NCBI GenBank assembly: GCA_034670405.1
Contig: JAXDDX010000090.1
Coordinates: 522,501 to 586,500, forward strand
DNA: 64,000 nt
From: Hoplostethus atlanticus
Taxonomy: Eukaryota; Chordata; Actinopteri; Trachichthyiformes; Trachichthyidae
Reading direction: 5' to 3'
Position numbers and translations under genes: made by a program. Below the pieces are notes generated by a model. It worked only from the letters and a program-made list of their open reading frames with translations, searched no databases and was not told the origin of the DNA. Within the stretch, counting starts at the first letter, position 1, and every line of letters starts with the position of its first letter. This document shows positions 26,160-39,372 of this stretch, piece after piece.

Positions 26160-27170
26160 GACTAGTCTTTTAAATGCTAAGGAAAGGGCAACACCAGTGG
26201 TGCACTTCCCAGGTTATGGAGAAGAACGGTGTTTTGGCTGTGTAATAGTAAGGTTTGGCGACATGGATGGCAATGTCATTGTTCGTCGACTGCCAATCCA
26301 AACTGGCACCATTTTCCAGCGCTTAGCCAAACCACAAAACTCAGACGCAGGTGTGCCTTTGGAGGAAGATGCACCAGTGGAGACTAGCCAAAGTGAAAAT
26401 GGCTTACAACTCGCCACGTGCGATGCAGCCTGATCTGCTCAAATACCGTGTTATAAATATGACTGAGTAACACGCTGTCGCTTCACGTATATTGAGCGTG
26501 ACAGAATAAACTTGTTGAGCCACAGTACAACAGATGGCGGAAAAGCAGCTTATGTTTTTGCAAAATATGAAAGAACAAAATCAACAAGACATCTCCAAAA
26601 AAAACAAAACACGGAGCTGCTGTCTTTGAGCTTACTTTGAATGCCACGATTTAAGAAGTGTTATGGGCACTTCCTGTATTCAATGCATGTGTATTGAAAT
26701 TCTATGTACGTGTGGGTGTATATGTTTTATATTTGTATATATCTTTGCAGGAAGTCCCACCCCTTACAGCATTCTCTAGCGTATCAAATTGGATGCATGT
26801 TGGCCTGTCAGTCTATGTTAGCACTGTGTGACGAGTGAGCGCTCAGAGACAGCGGTGGCTGCTGGGGCATTTTACATGCATTCAGTCATGTATGATCCTA
26901 TTGCATCCATTGTGTTTCAGGGTGAACAGCTAGCATAGAGCAGTTGAAGAGCACTCAGTAAAATCAACTACTACACCCTGTACTGTGGTGCACAGTGCAG
27001 AAACCCATGTACACACACACACACACACTCTCACACACACATTTGAGCTTAGATGAACACAAAAATGTGTATTGAAATACACACAGCATATACACACAAC
27101 CGTACACACACTTGCTGACCTAGATATATGCTTTCAGACATGCATTAAAACATATGTAAGCTTGTCAATG

Positions 27171-27202
<32 letters not shown>
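27171..27202. repeat. (CG)/(CA)n microsatellite
   Basis: CGCGCG followed by (CA)13; a further short (CA)9 lies at 27011-27028. Confidence 0.9.
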
Positions 27203-29412
27203 GCTTGTTGACCCGGAGAGAAGGGTCAGTTGTTGCTGATGATGCTTGCAGTGAGACAAGGGTCTGCAGAGATCCATGCTATAGCTGCCAGCCCCACTCA
27301 AAGTCACGAATCAGCCACAGGGTCGTGAGTTTGAACTCAAAATGGCCCCGTACCCTCCGTCTCTCCCATTTAGAGTCATTTGACATGGAAATATTGTTAT
27401 GTAATTTGAAACAGAATAATAAAACACCAGAGGGAGAAAGACAGCAAGCCTTTTTTCCCTAGTTGTGGTTACTTGAACTGCTTGAGATAGCACACCTCAA
27501 GAAACCTCTGATGTGATGGAGGTTCCTCCCTGACCACCTACAATATACTACCTAAAATATATTATCTCTGCATATGTTATTTAATAATTTACTTGATAAA
27601 TAATGTATTCTGTATTGCACTGCCTTAAAGAACTGCTAAGAGAATGTCATTCTCCTGGGTTTCAATGGAGAGTTTTACTGTCCCGTGGTGTAATGCTGTT
27701 TCAGAGGCTTTTATAACACAAGCTTTACAATGGCTCAATAATACAATAAGCTCATCTGTGACACCAGTTAAACTAGCTCTGCAAGATTATGGTCAGTGCT
27801 GTAATGAGAAAAAAAATAGAAACAAATCGATCTAATTCTCACATGATGATCTGCAGTGAAACCGAACCCACCTTGCTGCATATTTGATGACTACGACCGA
27901 TCCTGGGTGACTGGATTCTAATCGGATAGAGCACAAACACATGAAATCTAGGTGTGAAGATCCCATCCACTTCCAAAAGTGGTCAGAGATGCATTTGGCC
28001 ACACTGATAAAGTGTAAACACAACAAGTCTCCACTCCACATACAGGAGCCATGCTAATGCAGATAAACTTTAGCACATGGATCCAACAAGGGAAGCAAGT
28101 GCAAACAGGCGGCAGGAAGCTTGGATAGTGACATAGTCGAGTGACTGATAATTTTATAGGACGAAAATATTACGAAAGGAACTTATGTCCAGAGAAATCA
28201 GATTATGGATATATGGACATAAATGCCAATATACAGTATTTATTTTCCATATGGGTAAACATTACCTTTCCTGTGATGGCAAGGTAAGTAGATAAGTAGT
28301 AGTAAGGTCAATGAAAAATAAAAAAGGTAGAAAAAATCATAGGTAAAAATCATAGATTAAGAAAATGCAACACACATAGAAATCTGTCTCTCTTTGTGCT
28401 GCAATACAGCTTTGTAATGAAATGAGAGCAGTTTGCATGAAAACAAAGTAAATTCAGATTTCATTATGTGTCATTTCATAGAGTCAATAAAATGAAAAGG
28501 ATATCCTGTGTGATATCCTTAATAATTTGATATTTGTCTTCACCCATGGTAACAAATTGCTTCTAATTAATCATATTGAAATGTATTGTTTGAGACACTA
28601 ATTGACTTATTAGTTTAAAAGTGCGATGTGTCGCCATGGTAACTAGAGAACTAGAGAGGTCACAGAGAGAAGACCGTTTAGAAAATTGGACTTGATGAAT
28701 CTGGATGACTGAATGAATCCAATTCCAGTCTGGGTAACAATACTACTACCACTACCATATCTACAGTATAAAGGTGTTCATGAGGAATTATATAACTTTT
28801 ACCACATAAATTATAAGTAATTATTAATTAGAGCAAGGCATCATAATACCTCAGGACCGTGCTTTAAGAACACATCATTCTTACTGATGCATTATATCAG
28901 CCTTCATAAAACATTAGATATAACTGAAAATAAATTGTAAGTGCAAGTGTCCTGTGAATGTTTGACTCGTTATCGATCGGCAGTTGTCCGACGTGGTTTA
29001 TAATGGATAATAATCGCAAGTATTTAAATCTTTCAGGGTGAGCCGGGTTTCATTGCAGATTTTACAGACTGACAGCTCTGAAGCTGTTCTCCCACACCAC
29101 ACTGGAATGATTCCTCTGGTCAGAAATCTGAAATAAAAATCCTAATAATAAAGACATATTGACTAGCTGTGGTCAGGGAGGGAGCCTCCATTGTATCAGG
29201 CTGGTATCAGATTTTTAATACAAGGACAGTATTGGCCCCAAATATCAGTCTAACCCTAGTGGACACCTTCCAAGAGAAATTACAAAAAGACTATTGGTCG
29301 ATCTGCTTCATGTCATGTGTGTCAGGTGTGATTGTCTGACTATCAGTGTGTGACGCCCTTACGGTCCCCTACCAGGACCAGTAATGTTAGAGGCTGCTTA
29401 GGAACTCAAAAG

Positions 29413-29440
29413 AATATATATATACATATATATATATATA
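29413..29440. repeat. (TA)n microsatellite
   Basis: ATATATATATACATATATAT alternating tract. Confidence 0.9.
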
Positions 29441-30639
29441 AGTACAAACATATATATAAGTACTTAAAGCCATTAGATCATATTACATTAGATTAGATTT
29501 TTCCTCTCCAAAATAAATCTTTCAACCAATAGCTAACGTTCTGTGCTGTGTTAGGACCAGCCTTCAATCACAGCCCAGTCAAGCCAACGTACAAACCAAA
29601 GCAAGATGCTTCTGCCAGCTATAGTCCGTAAAATTAATTTAACGTTGTTTTTACACATAAAATAAAATAAAAATAGCACATATCTCATAATGTGATAAAA
29701 AGCATTGGGGAAACAGTGATCTAAAACTACGGGAATGCAGGGAAAGAAAAAAAAAATTAAATCGGGCTGGAATGGTCCTTTAAGATCTGATGGTCTACTA
29801 AACATCACTGCTCTTCAGGCTGACAATACCCATGTCACAGTGCAGACATTGAGACAGCAGACATGCAATGAAGATGACTGACTCGTGGTTGAATCTCAGT
29901 GCATATAGCGTGGTATCCTGAGAAAAGCTTCAACCTGACCCTTTCTGCACCTTCGTCCTCTCATTTTCTACCGTAGCCATTTTTACAGACGGCTTTCAGA
30001 CATGACAAATGACAAAACCAGTTGTCAGGTTGAGCTGAAAACTAGCATTGACTATATATTATAGTTTGTTGTGTGCTCTCTAAGTAGAATAGAAATGATG
30101 AAACATATGACAAGTGTGCTTTTTTTTACCACATTGACACATGCTTTGACAAACAAATCTGAATCTGTGTAAGACTTTGTTCAGCGGGGGGTTTGATGTG
30201 CATCAAGCTGGCAGGAGGGAAGATAGGTGACAACAACGTCTCCAATGATAATGTTTCAGGAAAGAATGATTTGATGGAGCATGTCAAAGCATCAGAAAAA
30301 CTACCCCAGCTCTTCCACCCTGGGGTTGAAAATATTTTAGATTATAGCTGCCTTTTCTGTAGTTCAGTTTGATTAGACAGTGATAATTCTCATATTTTAG
30401 CATTAATCCTGTCACCTCCCATGAATAATACAGTCCCCCCACGAACGATGCAGGCACCCCTTCGGCCAATCACTAACACGATGCATCATCCCTCCAAGTT
30501 TCATCAAAACGGACCGGTGATGTAGCAGTTCTGGCCTTTCAAAGTTGTGGCCAATCAGTGTAACTTGTAACAATAGCGTGAGTTGTTTCAAAGGTTGTTT
30601 TTTAAAAAAAATGTTTTTAAATGCCACAACAAGGTGCAA

Positions 30640-30770
30640 AATGCATCAAACGTCTCTGTGTCCATTGGTGATGTCTTCCTACTCTGTAATCTCATGTGGG
30701 GTGCCTCAGGGGTCTAATCTCTGTCCACCTCTGTTCTCCTTGTTACCCCTGGGTCTTATTTTAGCGACAC
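30640..30770 (+). mobile_element. L2-type LINE reverse-transcriptase fragment
   Basis: The plus strand reads SYSVISCGVPQGSNLCPPLF then SLLPLG. The CGVPQGSxLxPxLFSLxxxPLG block is the RT palm-entry motif of L2/CR1-clade LINEs. The fragment is short and runs directly into interspersed repeat B, so it is a truncated insertion. Confidence 0.75.
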
Positions 30771-30774
30771 CGGT

Positions 30775-30880
30775 TTGTTTGGAAAAAACAGAAGAACTGG
30801 GTAGTTAGCATGAGCGGTGATAGCCACCGTGGCTGAACAGACAAAGAAAAGAGCGCCACCTAAAGAAACTCAAACTCCAT
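30775..30880 (-). repeat. Interspersed repeat B, copy 2 (inverted)
   Basis: AACTGGGTAGTTAGCATGAG through GATAGCCACCGTGGCTGAAC to AACTCAAACTCCAT is the reverse complement of 20650-20755. Confidence 0.75.
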
Positions 30881-31206
30881 CAACAGAAAATCCAAGGAGA
30901 AAGACGTCACAGTACTGGACACACTGTTTGATTGACAGGTGATCTCTGGGAAGAGCAGTGGAGGAACACCACAGCAATGAGGCTGAGCACCAAAGATGGA
31001 GACTAAATAAAAAAAACAAAACAAGGGTCTTTACCACTTCATCAGGCTCAGAAAATACTCTATGTCTATGATTTCAGCCAGCCAGCCACAGATGTCTCCC
31101 CAAGCCGTTGTCCAAAGCAACCGAACAGAGCTGGCTAGAAACTGGTAGAAGCCCAAGGTGCTTATTCAGCTGGTTATACAATGGAGACTGACTCACACAC
31201 AAGCAT

Positions 31207-31229
31207 ACACACACACACACACACACACA
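31207..31229. repeat. (CA)n microsatellite
   Basis: Short pure tract flanked by CATACACCCACACACATAC. Confidence 0.9.
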
Positions 31230-31464
31230 TACACCCACACACATACAGCACCTCATAGAGCTGGGGTCTAATTTGGAGTGAAGGCTGGAAACCAGCAGAA
31301 AGGTTAAGTTCATACTTAGAAGTACAACAGGGTCACACGGCAAATGCTTAGCCAGGCATGTGGGAGGGAACAGAAGGACGCATGAACCACGGACAGAAAG
31401 CGTGCCATGTTTTTGTGAAAACACACACGTCAATGCAAATTTAAACCGCACTCGCAAAGACCAT

Positions 31465-31570
31465 GTTTCCTTATTTCCTATTTCCTTTCCTTATTTCCTT
31501 ATGAGGACCTTCAATTGATTACATTCATATCCTAACCCTAACCCTAAAGGTTTTTGCTCCAGTTGAAATG
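31465..31570. repeat. TAACCC interspersed repeat, third copy
   Basis: TTATGAGGACCTTCAATTGA and TATCCTAACCCTAACCCTAA match the family at 5940. Confidence 0.45.
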
Positions 31571-32751
31571 TTTAAATTTGCCTGATGCAGACACACCATC
31601 ATTTACCGTACACACAGAGACAAAAAAAATAGAGAGGTCATGAATGAAGTATGAAAAATAAAAAAATAGAACGATGAGTCGTCTACATTGTGTCATTATT
31701 CCACACCTTTAAATCGTAATGGCTGGGAGTATTGAAAGCTGCACAACTGGTACCTTCAACTTAAAATCCCCCTTCGCTGAGTCTGACTGTAGATAAAAAA
31801 GATGCCGCTTTTGTGTTCAAGTCTCTAACTTTAAATAATAACTGGATGGCTGTCAAAGGGATTTTATGGGGGGGAAAAAAACACTTTTCTAAACCTACAG
31901 CTGTGTCATGAAAAGATTAGCGGAAGTTTTACTTTTGTGTGTTCAGTATTTGGTGTGCCAAATAAAATACCGGACATAAAGAAACTGCTAATCTTCTTCT
32001 CGCATGGAAACTTGATCAAACGACATATTCGCCCATATTTCCGTTCCGAGTCCTCGGCTAAGCTGTGGTGAGATTGCGCTTTAATGTCTGTTTACATGGG
32101 AGTTTGCTGAGTGCTGAATAAACAGATACGAGCATCGTGATTGAGAAGATAAAAAGCATATCTAAAACGATCAGAATTTTTCATCGGTATGGCAGCACGC
32201 CCCGTCTTCTGCACACAGCATCAATGCAGCAATGCATTAGAGCGGATGGGCTTGGGTTGGACCGGAGTGAATTTCTTCCTCAGTTGCTTAACTCAGGTTT
32301 GGGTTGGGCTCTGGTTCAAAGATAACGTAGGAAATAAAAAAAAAAGGGCTCACCAAAAAGCTGACAGACGCTCACTGGGTTTGGGTCAGGTCAACGTCAA
32401 ACTCTATTACACTTAGAAACAACGTTATCTCTGTGATAAGTTACTGTTAACTGCTCTCTGTGATCTGTTTCTTGAATGGTGCTGGTGCATTTTTAAACAT
32501 TGATATATCATTGTCAAATTAATAGTATTACCATGATATAATTACGGTAGACCACGGTGGAGACGACCGGTAACCTCTATCTGACGCCAGTGGTGTTGTT
32601 AGTGCTGGTGTTTCTCAAAATCAAGACCGCATTTCCCATAACCCAACTTGCTTTCCGCCTCCCGACTTCACTCACTCACTCTCTCGTTCCCATCTTCAGA
32701 GTCAGAGTTGGAGTTATTTCAAGTAAGATCCATGTCAGACGGAGAAGTGTG

Positions 32752-32754
<3 letters not shown>

Positions 32755-32795
<41 letters not shown>
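32755..32795. repeat. (GT)n microsatellite
   Basis: About 20 GT units, the only long tract of this class with GT on the plus strand. Confidence 0.95.
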
Positions 32796-32796
<1 letters not shown>

Positions 32797-34483
32797 GCGT
32801 GCTCTGGCTTGCGTGACTGCTTGCTTGTGTCATTACCATTTGAAGCACCGAGGGGGATTTGGTCTGCCAGCTGTGCAGGAAAGAGCAGGATGCAAATGTA
32901 ATATCCTTCTATCGCTACTCATCAGCTTCAGACTTACAGGAGGGGAGGGGAGACACTGACAGGTGTCTGCTGCAACTTAACAAGACTCCATTTAACTGCG
33001 TTTTATAGCCCGGACATGCGGGCTGAGAAATGGCATTTGAAATGGACAGAATGTCACTGTAAACTGGCATAATCAAATAGCATTGCTGCTGCCAAGAGCC
33101 AATAATAAATTGAGAGCTGATGTGCTCCTTGAGAACCGATGCGATTAAATTGCTGCAAATTCAGAGCACCGTGTCAAATAGGCGTTAAATGACATGTTTA
33201 CAGATGCAAGTGTAAAATGTATCTTACTTTCCACTCCACTGTCTCTGGTTCACTGGTTCACAGCATGATCAAGCACTATGCCAGCATAGGGTTGGTAAAC
33301 TTCCCTTACCGTACTGTAAACAGCGTTTCACCCGGAATGTTTTTTTCGGCAGGGTGAAACTGGGTTTAGGCCATTTGGACAACAAGACTATTAAAACCGC
33401 ATTAATATCAATATTAATGGGTCCCAGAGTGAAAGAATATTCTAACTTGGTTTGAAAATATGTGAAATGTGAATTTCCTTTAAACTACAAACGAGCAGAA
33501 TATCTCCCAGCGAGCAATGTCCAGGAGGTGGTTAGTTTCACCATCAAGAAGCACAAACTTTTCAGAATTTTGAAACTGTTTTGAACTGATATCAGAAAGA
33601 CATTTAGGTCCCGATTTCACAAAACGATGCAGGATGACTACGGATGTCGTCTCAACTTTCATGCTGGTGCAACACTGGTTTTCGACATTGGTGTAGGTCG
33701 CTGTATGAGCATCTGTCAAAATGTTGAGGCTGGGCTGGACTTTTAAGAGATTATTTATTTAATAATAATCATTGTTATAAGTTGTTTGAGCTGTAAATTT
33801 GTATGACTATGGTGAAACCTAACAATATTGCACAGAAATTCAACATTTCAGCAGGCCGCTTTCAGGGCGAAAAACTTTATTTATCTCGTCCTACTTCGGT
33901 TAAAAAAAATAAATACAAATCATCTCTGCTGCACTGTCGGCTCCACCCCGATCGGTGATGAAATATTGAAGATTTAGGGGTATTAAAAAAAAATTTAAAT
34001 ATAGAAATTTTAAAAATGTCTCCACCCCTGACTGGAGATGGGCGGAGCCATCCGTCACCAAAGAGCCCTGAGACTCGGCATCACTCTCCATTGTGTAATG
34101 TTAGCTAGCTAGCAGGCTAATCTCCAATAGGTTGTCAAGTGATGTCAGAGGTGCGCATTTTGAGAAATCATCTTACATTCAAGTTGAAGATTGAACTGAA
34201 GTAGACTTTTACCAACGTTGTCTCTCTAGACCTTGTCTGGTCGGCTACTGTGTGTGTGGCCCTGATCTAAATGAATACATTATTCTGAGGTCAGAAGGTC
34301 GCCGAGTCGATTCAAGCTGTCTACCTCTACCTCTGTCTAGTCTATCAGATACACACTTATCTTCTTGTTTGGCCAGTCAGATCTGTCCCTAATCTCCTTG
34401 TTCAGCCAATTAGTCTCAATTTAGCGAAACAGGTAATTGATATTGAGGGATGGGTTGGGGCACAGCAGATCCTCTGATTCTCT

Positions 34484-34493
34484 CACACACACA

Positions 34494-34539
<46 letters not shown>
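34484..34539. repeat. (CA)n microsatellite
   Basis: About 28 CA units with one CT interruption. Confidence 0.95.
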
Positions 34540-34540
<1 letters not shown>

Positions 34541-35197
34541 CCCCCGCCCATCCCCACACATTCATTCTCATACATACATAAAGACTTGCTCAACCTATAT
34601 AAAAACACAGAAGCAGACAAAGGCAAAGATATAAAAGGCTTGTACCAGTTTGTTAGTAATTCACGCCAAAGTCACTTTAAAGTTTTTTTTTTGTCAGTCT
34701 TTGACAACTCTTTGCTAACAAAACTGACTGTGCTTTCCGGATTCATTATAAAGTAACACCTTGGCGATACCTCAGCGGGCTTAAGACAACTTTCCAAACT
34801 TAATCAAACTCTTGTTGCAGGGGGGTCAGCGAACATCACGCTGTGCGGAGAGTTGGTGTCAGTGTACTGGAGAAAACTTTCATGAGGCTCGAGAGAGAAA
34901 CAGATGCTGAACGAGAAAACAAATGTTCAACGAACCGCACTCTTGTCACGATCACTGCGGCGGCGGTACACAACATCTGGCGGTTTCCCAACACATTACC
35001 GGCACCACAACTCTGTTTACTGGGCATATAAGGATGAATGAACAGAATTACGTACACAGTAGATAGCATAGCTACAGCTACATAGCCATGTGGTCTGGAC
35101 GGTGATGGAATGCGGAGGCAAAAGATGCTCGAAACATGCACGGGTGGGTTAGGGACACATGCATCTCTGCATCGCCCATCAGAACCTTGAGCTGATT

Positions 35198-35835
35198 TTT
35201 AAAGGAAAACTCTCTTGCAGTGTTATATATCACCGATCTGGGATGTTAAACACATTCCAGGAGTTATTTAGTGGTGTAATTTCTGTTTTTGTGTTGTATC
35301 CACTTTCCCTCAACCTGCCTCGTCTACTTTTGCCTCAGTTAGTGATTTCCTACATTTCCCAGATTGCCTTTCGACAACCCCCAGAGAATTGGCCTGGACT
35401 TGTTCCGTCCAGCCATTGGTTTCACGTGTAGGTGGAGAGTGCAAAAGCGACAGTGACAGTAACGCCAAGAGAGGGAGTTTCCAGCCGAGAAAAAGTGAGA
35501 GCCGCAGCACTGAGTAAGGGTACTCAGTGCTGCATTGCATTGTGGTCTATTGAGGCTACTGTTGGTGGAGAAATTGGTGTCTCTGCCGATGGATTTCTCC
35601 CTTTATGATTGTTAAACATCGGTGCAAAATGGTGAGTCTAGAAACAAGCCCTGAGGGACTGACACCAAAACCTGACATTTACCATTGATGATTTCTTCTA
35701 GCTGCATTGGAAATATTTCATGTCTTTTACGTTTATCCAGAATGAGAAAAATATACTAAAAAACAACAAAATGCAAAAAGATATGCAAGTTTTAACAGTT
35801 TGAAGTGTTTTGGGTTGGCTTTTCCCTTTAACACT
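35198..35835. repeat. Possible MITE-like element (TTTAAAGGAAAA ends)
   Basis: The left TTTTTAAAGGAAAACTCTCT and the complement of the right end, GTTAAAGGGAAAAGCCAACC, are similar inverted ends. The interior ACATTTCCCAGATTGCCTTT is a motif common in fish repeats. Confidence 0.35.
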
Positions 35836-36887
35836 CATATTCAGCTGAAATGCTTTTAATGGGTTATAGCCTCTAAGCTCTTTTCTGTCAACAAAACCGT
35901 TATTGTTCATTTACCTCTATTATTGGTCAAAGTTTTGTGACTTGTACAGCATTAAAAAAAACGGGATTACCCACTCTCCTTAAAAAGAGAAAGGCTCTCG
36001 ACAAGTGATTTTTAACACTCATGTTCAGTGTTCAAATGTGATGGTTACTCATGGGTACAGGATGTTTTGACATCCCACAACTGAGTACATCGACTTTACC
36101 TATCAGTGTAGCTTTGGTTCAATTTGTGGTTGGTCCTAAATAAAGCCAGCACCATGGATTACCCTCCACCACCTGTTATCATCAGGTTCTGTCCTGTGGG
36201 CGGATAAACATTACTAAGATCTCTTGCACTAATTAAGCTCAAAGTTGCCATCCTAGCCAGAAGTTGTAAATTTGAGTGGGCTGGCTTAGCTGGGGCTAAA
36301 CCTCTCTGTTTCTGCCCCAAGGCAGTAAATATTGCATTTTTAATGGAAGTAAATGGGGGCATGCATAATTTGTAAACACTATGTTGTGTATTTGTTACTT
36401 GTATTGAAATATCAACCATACTGGAATGTGTCAAGCAGGATTTGGTAAATGATCATGAAATATTTAATGCTAACAAAATGATGCTATTAGTCTTATAGGC
36501 TGCAGATGGTTGGTATCAGATCCAATCCCCACTAAACTACAGTGGGAACTGCAGGAACTGGACAATTTATTGCAGTGATCTAGCTGTCTGGTCTGTGGTG
36601 ATCATTTCCCTAGGAATAACCTGTAGAAAGGGTCAAATGACTTGAATCCCAATACTGACAGGTGTAGGTACCGTATCTGTGCTCAGAGGGTTGTTTACTC
36701 CCAAAGCTAAAGTTAAAGTGGCAGCCTATGACAAACTCCAAATAAATCCGTTCACAGCTTTCTGTCATATAATGAGAAGCAAGCTGTGATCGTGTCTAGT
36801 ATGTGTCAGAATTCATCCTCTGCCTTGACCAGGGGTCTCACAGTTTAGCACAGAACAGGAGAATATCAGGAGAATTACAGGAGATGA

Positions 36888-37045
36888 GAATGGTTGGTTC
36901 CTGGACCGGCTGGGAAAATGTGGCTGGTGAAAGTTAAAATTAAAGATAACTAAGCCAAGTAAACCATTCAGTTTGCCAGTGAAGTGCAGTTTGAAAGTCA
37001 ATAGCTACAGTTGAAGCCCTTGAGCAAGGCATGGCTAACTGCTGG
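36888..37045 (+). mobile_element. Degenerate SINE copy next to an exon
   Basis: GGCTGGGAAAATGTGGCTGG and GAAGCCCTTGAGCAAGGCAT correspond to the two domains of the SINE at 5255, with an internal deletion. It ends about 26 bp from the coding exon 37072-37218. Confidence 0.65.
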
Positions 37046-37071
37046 AATAGGGTGTATTGGTCTGGGCATAC

Positions 37072-37218
37072 CTCCTCTGTTCTGGTCTGCTCAAATGCAA
37101 ACTCCAAGGTGGGCACCGCCAGCTGGTTGGCGAAGAAGCTCACATCTCCAGGCAGCTGCAATGAGCTGACATTGGGTCGAGGGCAGTTCCCACCACGGAT
37201 GCAACTCAGCAGCTGTCT
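37072..37218 (-). CDS. naaladl2: NAALADL2-like internal exon, phase 0-0
   Basis: This 147-bp (49-codon) exon has acceptor CTCCCTATTAG/AGA and donor GAGGAG/GTATGC. It encodes RQLLSCIRGGNCPRPNVSSL, then QLPGDVSFFANQLAVPTLEF and AFEQTRTEE. The pattern C...CPxxNVSSxQxxGDxxFFxNxLxVPxxxFAFE matches the NAALADL2 segment between the M28-like core and the last metal-ligand loop; in GCPII the same place holds GSGNDFEVFFQRLGI. The two cysteines are probably a disulphide pair (inference) and NVS is a possible N-glycosylation site. An alternative acceptor six bases further in (ACAG/CTG) would also keep frame, removing Arg-Gln. A SINE relic ends about 26 bp beyond the donor. The next exon in the transcript is 23.9 kb away. 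Confidence 0.9.
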
Positions 37219-37329
37219 CTAATAGGGAGAAGTGGAAAAAGAAGAGAGAAAAACTGTGTGAGATGAGAGAAATGAGGAAGAGGAAAAAGATGGAGGGAGT
37301 TAGCCCCGCTAAGAGGGGGGATGCTGTTC

Positions 37330-37520
37330 ACAACCTTTTTATGCTAGCCTGAAGGTCCAGCATCGCTATGTGCTGATGTGTCTTAGAGCCCCGTAGTGTT
37401 TTCATTCATTCATCTGTGGTTGTAACCTTTATAGACCAGCTAGTTGTCACAGCAACTGTATTGGAAGATTGATTTTTCCATTTCATGTTTCTCTACAATT
37501 CGAATTGCTTGTGGAAGTGT
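37330..37520 (+). repeat. Interspersed repeat C, copy 1
   Basis: AGGTCCAGCATCGCTATGTG, TAGAGCCCCGTAGTGTTTTC and CCTTTATAGACCAGCTAG align with 41838-42000 (AGGTCCAGCATCTCCGTGGA, TTTACAGCCCAGCTGATG). Confidence 0.6.
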
Positions 37521-39372
37521 TCGGCCATTAGATTGATTGATTTAGGTTTGCTGGACTTCTTCATCAGTTGTTAAGTTGTTGTAGTGATTTCATTTTATTT
37601 TTCTCCATTCCATTCTCCATTCTCCATTCTTTGTGACCTTGGTAGGCCTTTAGAAAAGTGCATAAAAGGACAACTTCACAAGCCCCCCCCCCACGTGGAG
37701 ATGGAGAGAGGTCAAGAGACAGAGATATAAGGGAGCGGTAATCCAAGGTCTTGGTATTGTTCTGTCAAGGCGGCTCCAGATGCTTTTGAAGCACAATACT
37801 CTTCACTGATACTCAAGCTGAGGGGATGAGCTGCTAATAAATGTTTCAGAAAAGGTGGCGTGTAGCGTAAAGGTTGTTTCTCCCTGTGGTGACTACAGTT
37901 TTTAAGAGCCCCTGGTTTACTGAGGCTGAATCACAAGCAGAGAGAAGGGGAGAGGACTAGAGAGAAGAGGAATGGCAAAGGATAGGAAGGGAGAAAACAG
38001 GAGACAAAAGGCGAGGGGGAATAAATAGGACAGGAAATGAAAGGCGAGGATTTTTAGGCCATGTGATACTAAAACTATCCGTTATTTAAAAGCTGATAGT
38101 AATATATTTCCTCATTTATTAACTTCTGTATTTCTTCCTACTGTGTCAAACACATGCATGTGGTGTTTAACACACACTATAGGTTGGTCGTGTCGTAGTG
38201 CGTCGACCGGATTGCCTTACTTGACTGACAATAAAACAACTTTGTCCGCAGCAAACATCAAGTCCTGCCACCTCGTCGCCATAACTTCATAATTAGGCTT
38301 TACGTTGGCCGTTGCCAAGAAGACTGGCCAGGCCAATTGCTCTGATGATTAACGTTGAGATCCAGAAGAATTAAGAGATTTGGCTGCCACTGCAGAGGAC
38401 AACGATGATTACCTGCTTTTCCACGTAGAGACAATAATCAGTAGCTTTGGAATTGGAAGGAATTTGGAAGAGACAATCGCTCAGTTCTTTGGAGGATTAT
38501 GGTTGATTCTGTCCTCCACACAGATGGCGCTCTTTTTAATAATTACTGACCCATCTCTAAACTACCTATACTGGAATTTATGGTTAGTGACCAGCTCAAG
38601 GAATTATTTTACTCAAATGCTACCTTACAAGTCAGCAACACAGCACGATAATGGCACCAATGAAGATCATAAATGATATGTGTCTCTCCATTTATAGATC
38701 TATATTATTTCGTATAGAACTGTCAACTCAAGCAGTAGGATGATTTGGAAACTGGCCCAGGAGTCTGCACGTCACCCTGTCTTATGCGTATGTCAGTTAC
38801 TAATATACAAAATGTGTCAAATGTCAATGTTCAAATGCATGCTAATGACAGTCATTTACTGGTGTGCTACTACTTGTTAATGTCAATTGAGACTTGTTGT
38901 CAAACTGTCAAAACAAAATCTTCCACTTATCCTGTCTACTTTTCTGCCATTGGCTGGATGTGCTTCGGATGGGGGGCTAGTCTTGCATCGGAAAAAAGAC
39001 TGAAAAACCCAGTGACAAGAATGCATGGCATCAAAGGAAGGAAATATCCACTTAAAACACTTTAACTCTTTTGAAATCTATATCTTTTGAGATGCACCTT
39101 GCACTTGTTTGTGCATTTTGTGGTTTGATGGGGTATTTTTCTTCCCGTGGATAACTGGCCAACTGAAACAACGTGATGTCACATCAAGGAATTTCCAGCA
39201 CAGCTATGTAAAATATCAATGGTCAACATCAGGATTTGTTGTCAGTCAGAGTGAGAACCACCATTTTGCACCGACATTAGAAGAAAAGATACCAATTTCG
39301 CCACTAGTAGCCTCAATAGATCAGAATTCAATGTGGCCACACCTTGCGTCAAAGATAGCACACCATTGAGCT

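Noticed and set aside
26158..26433. 91-codon plus-strand open frame beginning right after the MITE-like element at 25369-26159
   Set aside because: The opposite strand is also open, no domain is recognised, and it adjoins repeat sequence; likely part of another repeat and not a gene.
38380..38676. 98-codon plus-strand open frame starting MAATAEDNDD
   Set aside because: No recognisable family, no splice or promoter context, and codon use is not distinctive; taken as a chance frame, though conservation could be tested.
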